Source of the DNA: Kryptolebias marmoratus
Lineage: Eukaryota > Chordata > Actinopteri > Cyprinodontiformes > Rivulidae
Reading direction: 5' to 3'
NCBI RefSeq assembly: GCF_001649575.2
Contig: NC_051438.1
Location: 5,833,139-5,897,138 of the forward strand
DNA: 64,000 bases
This document shows positions 58,634 to 64,000 of this stretch, piece after piece. How positions within the stretch are numbered: the stretch's first letter is position 1; each line of letters opens with the position of its first letter. Made by a program: the position numbers and the translations under genes. The notes beneath the pieces are model-generated. The model made no database searches. It saw only the letters and a program-made list of their open reading frames with translations, and had not been told where the DNA came from.

Positions 58634-58639
58634 CTTGTC
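58547..58639 (-). CDS. irf2: irf2 first coding exon (start codon exon)
   Basis: The acceptor AG is at 58641-58640, followed by six untranslated bases (58639-58634) and the ATG at 58633-58631. It encodes residues 1-29, ending WVNK, before a GTAAGT donor at 58546. The acceptor so close to the ATG shows that the 5' UTR begins in another exon upstream. Phase 0 at the 3' end. Confidence 0.95.
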
Positions 58640-58821
58640 CTGCGAACACAGGGTCAGACAACTATAATTTACTCCATAACCCCACCTCAAACTCAGCGCT
58701 TACCGTTTCATACTCATGTACTTATGATCATCTATCTGCTTGTCTTTTCCCTTATTCTAGTCCTAATCTTAATCAATTTCTCACTTTTATCTAGCTGGGA
58801 GCTGGTGTCCATCTCCAGCAG

Positions 58822-59666
58822 CAGGGTTTCCTCCAGCGTATTATGAGCCTGGCGGGCCGCCAGGCTTTGGTGACCCGGCTGCCAGCCTAAGCTCCGCTTG
58901 TTTATTATAAATACGTCATTTTTTATACACGTTTTTTTTCACCCACACCCCCAAAACCGCTGCCTTTATCTACCTCACTGCGCAAGGGTGCGCACGCCAA
59001 CAGTGACGCAATCGCGCTGTCCCCGCCCCTGCACGAAGGTCCTGCGTATGGCGTAATTTTTGTGCCACCAGGTTGAACGCGCCAGCAGTTTGTCAGAGTT
59101 GAGCAATCGGTGTCATCAAATCAGTGTCATTGCGTGCTCAACCTGGTGGCACAAAAATCACGCCATTCGTAAGCACCAAGTATAAACGCCCCCATCGCAC
59201 GCTGTTCGCGGAGCCCAGCGCGACTCTAATGTTACATGTAGTGATCCAACATGCAGCCTATGCCACAAAAAGCACAGTACAGTATCTGTCTGTTTTTCAG
59301 TTCTCTGTTGTTATTCATTGGCCTTGATGTGAGACGTGTGTTGGTGCCATGTTTGCACTTTTCCATTTATGTTAATTTAATTTATTTGTAAATGTGACTT
59401 AAATTAAGATTCAAATTAGGTGCTAACAAGTTGTATTTATTTTAATTATATTTTTGTTTTAAAAAATATTTCAAAAGTGCCTTTTTGTAAAACTGTAGTT
59501 GTGTAAATATTTGACACAAATATCTTACAATATCACATAATAAATAGCCATATTTTCAACTTTCCTGTCAACTTTAATTTTTTTTTTTTTTTTTAAATTA
59601 AAGTATGGTCAGCCGGCAATTGGCCACCTACCACCGGGCATACCCTCTTTTCTGGGGGAAACCCTG
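58822..59666. mobile_element. hAT-like element inside SINE, upstream irf2 intron
   Basis: 845 bp with terminal inverted repeats CAGGGTTTCC (left) and GGAAACCCTG (right), flanked by AGCAG on both sides (58817-58821 and 59667-59671). Five-bp duplications with CAG...CTG ends fit a hAT subgroup. No transposase. Inside are a perfect 10-bp hairpin (AGCCTGGCGG, G, CCGCCAGGCT at about 58847) and a long imperfect hairpin at 59043-59170. Confidence 0.88.
59043..59176. repeat. Long imperfect hairpin within the hAT-like element
   Basis: The left arm includes GGCGTAATTTTTGTGCCACC and AGGTTGAACGCG; the right arm includes GCGTGCTCAACCTGGTGGCA and CAAAAATCACGCC. The arms are about 40 nt, separated by about 50 nt. 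Confidence 0.85.
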
Positions 59667-62600
59667 AGCAGTCACTGCGCGAGAGGAGGGGGACACCCTG
59701 GACATGTCTCAGTCCATCACAGGGACACAGAGAGACAAACTACCATCACGCCCTCTCTCACACCGAGGGTCAATTTCGAGTTATCAATGAACCTAACGTG
59801 CGTGTTTTTGGTCTGTGGGAGGAAACCAAAGGACCTGGAGTAAACCCATGCGTACTCCAACCTTCTTGCTGGGAGCTGACAGCTCTAAAATCTACATATA
59901 AAAATTTAAACAAATCACAGAAAGCTGGGCTATGTGCCTGAACTGGTATTTTGTTATCTTTTACAGTTTTCAAGATTTTACCACAGGAGGTTCAAATGAA
60001 AGTGATATCACGCCAAATTATGAGCTGTCTAAACTTTGACAACTTTGTTTTACTCTCACAAAGTTTACATTTCTTATAAAGTTTATACATTAAAACATTT
60101 GTACTGCTTAGATTATTACAAAAGCAAGCCCAAAATAATTGTTGGGTATTATGTTAAGTTGATGTTTGTTGGAATTTTGTGCTGAAGACACATGGGGAGC
60201 CCTTTAAAATTTCTTTAGAAAGTTTATAATCATTTAATTTATTGCCCTTACAACATTATAGCAATATGAACTACTTTAAATTAATTCAGGTCAAGGTGGT
60301 TACGAAGAGACCTGCGGCTCCTTTCCAGACCTACATGTAGGTTTCAGCCGATGGGAATGAAGCTGGAAAAGCATAAAGCGGTATGAGTGCGAAGTAGCCA
60401 GGTCCTGTTCAGTCAAGGTGGGGTGACAGCTGCTGCTGCTGCTAACAGAGGAGCGCGAAGCCAGAAACACCAACAATACCACTAACCTGAAAAAGGCGAA
60501 GCTTATTACAAAGAGAGAGCATGGTCATCACAACCATTCCCACACTTTAACAGGACCATAAACAAAGTCACGGTAACACATTTTTTTAAAAAGGTAAAAT
60601 AGCTCCAACATCAACATGTGAAGCATTTAGTGCCACACAATCTCATGTTACAATTCTCAACATTTTGACTTTGTTGTTGTCGTTCTTTAAACCTAGTTTG
60701 AATGAAAACTGGTTTCCACCGCTGTGTGGAGCACTGGTTTCTTTCAAGTTTGAGATGATCTAAGCTCAAGATTTTGTCTGAAGTCTGATTATTGCATCTA
60801 TAATTGTCTTATAATTACACCTCAGCCCTCTGAATCACAATCGAACAGCGAGACGCTTAAAGATTCCCACGACTACCGTTCAATTAACATCCAGTTAGGC
60901 TTGCTGCGCATTTTCTACGAACCAAGGAAACATGTACAAAGTTTGTTCTAGCCAGGACGATTCATAATTCATCAGAAACTCGAGTGCAGAATCTCAACAT
61001 TTCTTTTTTTTTTTTTTCGAACTAACCACACCCACTTCAAATTTCTGACCAATGACACGACAGTGAACGGACATCGCAAGAGAGAGAGAGAAAAAAAAAA
61101 AGTTCTGCCGAGATGATGTGTTGAGAACCAGCTGCAGGAACGTCCAGACCAGAGCTGCAAGAAGAAAATGACCCCAGAGTTATTATTTCTTTTCTTGTGG
61201 AGGACAGATCTAAAATATCTTCTTGTGAGCTATTTGGTGTCACAGCATCACAGGATTATTGCATTTCTACTACTATTCATGAACAGACACTAAAAGTGGT
61301 GGTTTTAGAAGGAAGACCTAAAATAAAACGTTTATCCTGAACTATGTCAAATGGTGCAGTTTAACAGAGTTTACTCCAGTAATTTTCTAGTTATGATATG
61401 CAACTCTGAAATGCAGGTATGCACTCAATGTAAACAAAGCACCTAAAGCCATGTGGAAGCTCGAGTCACATGACTGACCTACATTAGGCTGTGGTGTGTG
61501 TAGGTAAACAAATATGGTGGAATCAGACAAGCATAGACTCTCAGAGATGATATTTGGGTAAAAATATCAGAGTGAATCTGCCGCTAAACACAGAAGAAAA
61601 GACTGAGTCAGGCAACCAAAGGGCGGTGGAGCGCCATACGGACAGAGCTCAGCGTTCAAACATGCAGCTTTTGCGCAACGTCTGCTAGACCAGTAGGTTT
61701 ACCTCTCTTTTTATCCACAAATCTGAGCGTAAATATGTACCAATACAACAAAACTGTCCAACATCTCAGCCCCTCCGTGGACGTCACCTTGCTTATCTGT
61801 TTTCACCTCAGCTGTTTGCGTAGGTAAACAAACACATGTAGGCGCTGGCATCCAGTCACACATTTAACTTACAAACTTATGATTTAAGGACACGTTAACC
61901 ATCAATATAAAAAAAATACTGTGTGGACTGTGTCTCTGCATGACATTGCAATGAGTACTTTTAATGTAGCTTGTAAATAATAATAATAAAAAAAGATTAA
62001 GTTCTGTGAAAATCTGTGTACAGCGAAAACTCAAACCCTGTCTGTGAATGCAGCTCTCTTATTCAAAGCCTCTTTTTTTGTTTAAAGAAATCCCATCCTG
62101 AGTAAAACACTGGAACAAATAGTGGAACAGGAAAACTCAGGAAAGATAAACGCAGTCAGAAACAGGAGAAAGCTCTAACTTAGCCTGATACGATCAAAGT
62201 CCAGCCGGCCCGACGATCCCTGCTGCACATCGGTGTGCCAACACACCGAGATGAAGAAAAAAAAAAAAAGAGAGAGAGCTCTCCAACAGGTCAAACAGGG
62301 TAATATGGCACCAAAACATCGGGCGTTTTTTTGAACAACAGGCCTAAAACTTCCAGCTGCGTCGCTGCTTCAACGCCACACTGAACGGCTGATCCCACGG
62401 AGCAGGAAACGCTACTTATTACAGGTTTTATTTGAAACAAGACAAGGTTTCTGATTTCACAATACACCAAACTTGCGTAAAGAAAACCTTCAAACACTTT
62501 AAAGATAACTATTAATGTTGAAAACAAGAGCAAAATGTTTCATTTATGGAAACTTACAAGAACTTTCTCATTTTTAACTCTCTCTGTAGCTACATTTTCA

Positions 62601-62704
62601 AAACAACCTTTGTCCGACTCCTTACAACCTCCAGTAAAAACACAGTCTCTTGTCAAATATATACTAAGAATAAAATAAGTTGATATGAGAAGGTAAAATA
62701 TAAT

Positions 62705-62965
62705 TAAACACCTAGCCTTCCTTGAAGGGATGTATATCACCCGCCGCCATTCACGTCTGTTTTAGACTGAGATCATCTTATGATGAGAAGTTGTAGCCCT
62801 TTTGGTCAAACCTTAAAAAATAACATTATGTGTGATGTCACTCTCAGAGTATGTGTTGTGAATCACTCTCAGCTACTACCACACCAAGTTTTAGCTCAAT
62901 ATCTGCAAAAATGTCTGAGTTATAGCTGTTTGTGTTGGCTCCTGTCAACCAGAATCGGACTGACT
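62705..62965 (+). repeat. Dispersed repeat family R2, copy 2
   Basis: Shares GAGTATGTGTTGTGAATCAC, CTCAGCTACTACCACACCA and CTCAATATCTGCAAAAATG with 28855-29175. It ends at GACTGACTCC, as does the third copy at the window end. Confidence 0.75.
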
Positions 62966-62999
62966 CCGGTAGTGACTCAGTTTCAGATGGATATTTAAA

Positions 63000-63870
63000 T
63001 CAGTAGCGATGAGCTGATGTCTGTCTCCAGCAGTCACTGTGTGAGAGGCAGGGGACACGCTGGACAGCTCATATGTCCATCACAGGGATACATGGAGACA
63101 AACGAGACAACAAACTAGTCATGCTCTCACTCACACCTGGGAACAATTCAGAGTTCCCAGTTCACCTAACGGCCTTTTCCCGTGGACTCGGCTCTACTCG
63201 GGTCGACCCGGGGTAGACTCAGAGCCTTTCTGTCAAGTAGTCCCCCCCCCACTTTCAGCTGGCTTCGGATAATTTCCTCGACTGAGGTTCCAAGCGAGCC
63301 GAGCCGAGGGTTTGACATCAGCAGACTGGCCAGAGCGATGTCAATCATCAGAGCATCTCCTTCACAAGAAACCCACCATTTTTAAAACCCCCTCACACAT
63401 GCAGCATTCTTTTTTTACCCTTCTCCTAAAAACACATCCATCCCCATTAAAACGGCAACACGTAAACCAACACGGAGGTTCTATGAGGAGCTGTTGACGT
63501 TTCAGCACTTTGTTGGCCGAAGACAGAAGTCACTCTACTTACGGGCTCTGAGCGGCGAAGTTGGCCACAATGGCAGAAAACGGTGAGTATTTTGTGACTC
63601 ATGACACTTATTCACTTGCTGATGGTAAGTCTCAGGCCGCTGTACTACGACAAGCACTCTGTGATTATGGAAAAAAACACAGAGAACCGAGTCGGGTCAG
63701 ATTAGGGGGAAGTGAGTTGAGCTGAGACTGGACAATGGAAACAAACAAAAACCCATCTTAACATGCTTGTTTCTGAGCTGTGGCACACAGACAGGCCGAG
63801 AGGCGAACCTGTGACCTCCCCGCTGTGAGGCCACGGCTCCAAACCGACAATGCACCGTGCTGGCCCTGAG
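63000..63870 (-). mobile_element. SINE family S1, near full length, split by a MITE
   Basis: 63000-63167 carries the S1 3' part in reverse (CTCCAGCAGTCACTGTGTGA, GGGACACGCTGGACAG, AGAGTTCCCAGTTCACCTAA). 63758-63870 carries the head: on the minus strand GTGGCCTCACAGCGGGGAGG and CACAGGTTCGCCTC (B-box-like). Confidence 0.75.
63168..63757. mobile_element. MITE-like element inside SINE
   Basis: The left end (GGCCTTTTCCCGTGGACTCGG and repeated CTCGG/GTCGAC motifs) is inverted at the right (GAGTTGAGCTGAGACTGG, then ACAATGGAAAC). The flanks CACCTAAC and CATCTTAAC are compatible with an imperfect 8-9 bp duplication. An ATG followed by a perfect donor (GGCAGAAAACG before GTGAGTA) near 63580 may be a leftover transposase first exon, but no further coding is seen. 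Confidence 0.65.
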
Positions 63871-63884
63871 CAAAGCCACTGCAG

Positions 63885-64000
63885 AGTATGTGTTAGAGAT
63901 CATGCTCAGCTACCACCACCTCAAGGCTCAACATCTGTAAGCCTGGCTGAGATAAAGATCCGCTGGCTGCGAAGGCCATCTTGAATGAGGCTGACTCCTA
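63885..64000 (+). repeat. Dispersed repeat family R2, copy 3 (runs to window end)
   Basis: AGAGTATGTGTTAGAGATCA, CTCAGCTACCACCACC, GGCCATCTTGAATGAG and GGCTGACTCC follow R2 with deletions. Confidence 0.7.

Larger units (their letters stand above)
58790..59870 (-). mobile_element. SINE family S1 split by a hAT element
   Basis: 58790-58821 (AGCTGGTGTCCATCTCCAGC) joins 59667-59870 (AGCAGTCACTGCGCGAGAGG, CAGTCCATCACAGGGACAC, GAACCTAACGTGCGTGTTTT, GTGGGAGGAAACC) when the insertion is removed. The join recreates the CTCCAGCAGTCACTGTG sequence seen uninterrupted at 44.3 and 63.0 kb. Confidence 0.85.
58642..62704 (-). other. irf2: Upstream intron of irf2 (part)
   Basis: Upstream of the acceptor at 58641-58640 no 5' UTR exon can be identified with confidence. 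The stretch contains a SINE split by a hAT element (58790-59870). From 59.9 to 62.7 kb the DNA is mostly unique, with a poly(T)/poly(A) run near 61.01-61.10 kb and two copies of the forkhead-like motif GTAGGTAAACAAA near 61.5 and 61.83 kb. A 60-codon minus frame at 60300-60482 follows a pyrimidine-rich AG and cannot be assigned. Confidence 0.5.

Noticed and set aside
60300..60482. 60-codon minus frame after a pyrimidine-rich AG, considered as an irf2 5' exon
   Set aside because: No conserved sequence, no clear donor, and irf2 coding already starts at 58633; a 5' UTR exon cannot be told from background.

Overview
This is vertebrate nuclear DNA, almost certainly from a teleost fish. The evidence is one spliced host gene with vertebrate exon structure, L2-like, RTE-like and other non-LTR retrotransposons, Penelope-like elements with a GIY-YIG domain, tRNA-derived SINEs, hAT-type DNA elements and dense CA/GT/AT microsatellites. 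No bacterial operon, CRISPR array or prophage is present. Four assembly N tracts occur: 12173, 13004-13424, 17953 and 47159-47744.

The only host gene I can support is irf2 (interferon regulatory factor 2), on the minus strand between about 49.3 and 58.6 kb, with its 5' part probably running past the window end. Eight coding exons splice in frame to a 323-residue protein: 58547-58633, 58361-58460, 57813-57989, 57681-57727, 55153-55261, 54875-55027, 53646-53683 and 52682-52942. The DNA-binding domain keeps its tryptophans and recognition-helix residues. The first AATAAA I can find after the stop is about 3.3 kb downstream. An acceptor lies 6 nt before the ATG, so at least one non-coding exon lies upstream and was not located.

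The other ~49 kb is intergenic and rich in mobile elements. 0-5.6 kb: LINE end, Ty3/gypsy pol remnant, Penelope terminus, MITE-like element and an unnamed repeat present as inverted copies. 5.8-8.8 kb: hAT-like element with a BED-finger remnant and an L2 fragment. 9.75-10.07 kb: a homeodomain-motif-rich block that may be a conserved enhancer. 11.9-15.9 kb: a LINE split by a solo LTR, a second solo LTR and an L2 reverse transcriptase. 17.1-17.6 kb: a degenerate 85-bp tandem repeat. 27.2-28.3 kb: a Penelope element with inverted ends and a SINE inside. 30-34.9 kb: LINE scraps, a palindromic microsatellite and a hAT element holding a solo LTR. 43-48.3 kb: Penelope RT, SINEs, an SGNH/esterase-like retroelement ORF1, an unidentified GC-rich reading frame and a Penelope copy interrupted by the gap. 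56-64 kb (irf2 intron side): four stretches of one SINE family, two of them split by DNA elements.

The most informative structures are nested insertions whose target-site duplications can be read directly: a solo LTR inside a LINE (6-bp), a solo LTR (5-bp) inside a hAT element (8-bp), a hAT element inside a SINE (5-bp), and a MITE inside another SINE. I found no convincing previously undescribed gene system. The best novelty candidates are the unnamed inverted repeat family at 1.84-5.6 kb, the GC-rich reading frame at 45.77-46.07 kb, and the candidate enhancer at 9.75-10.07 kb.
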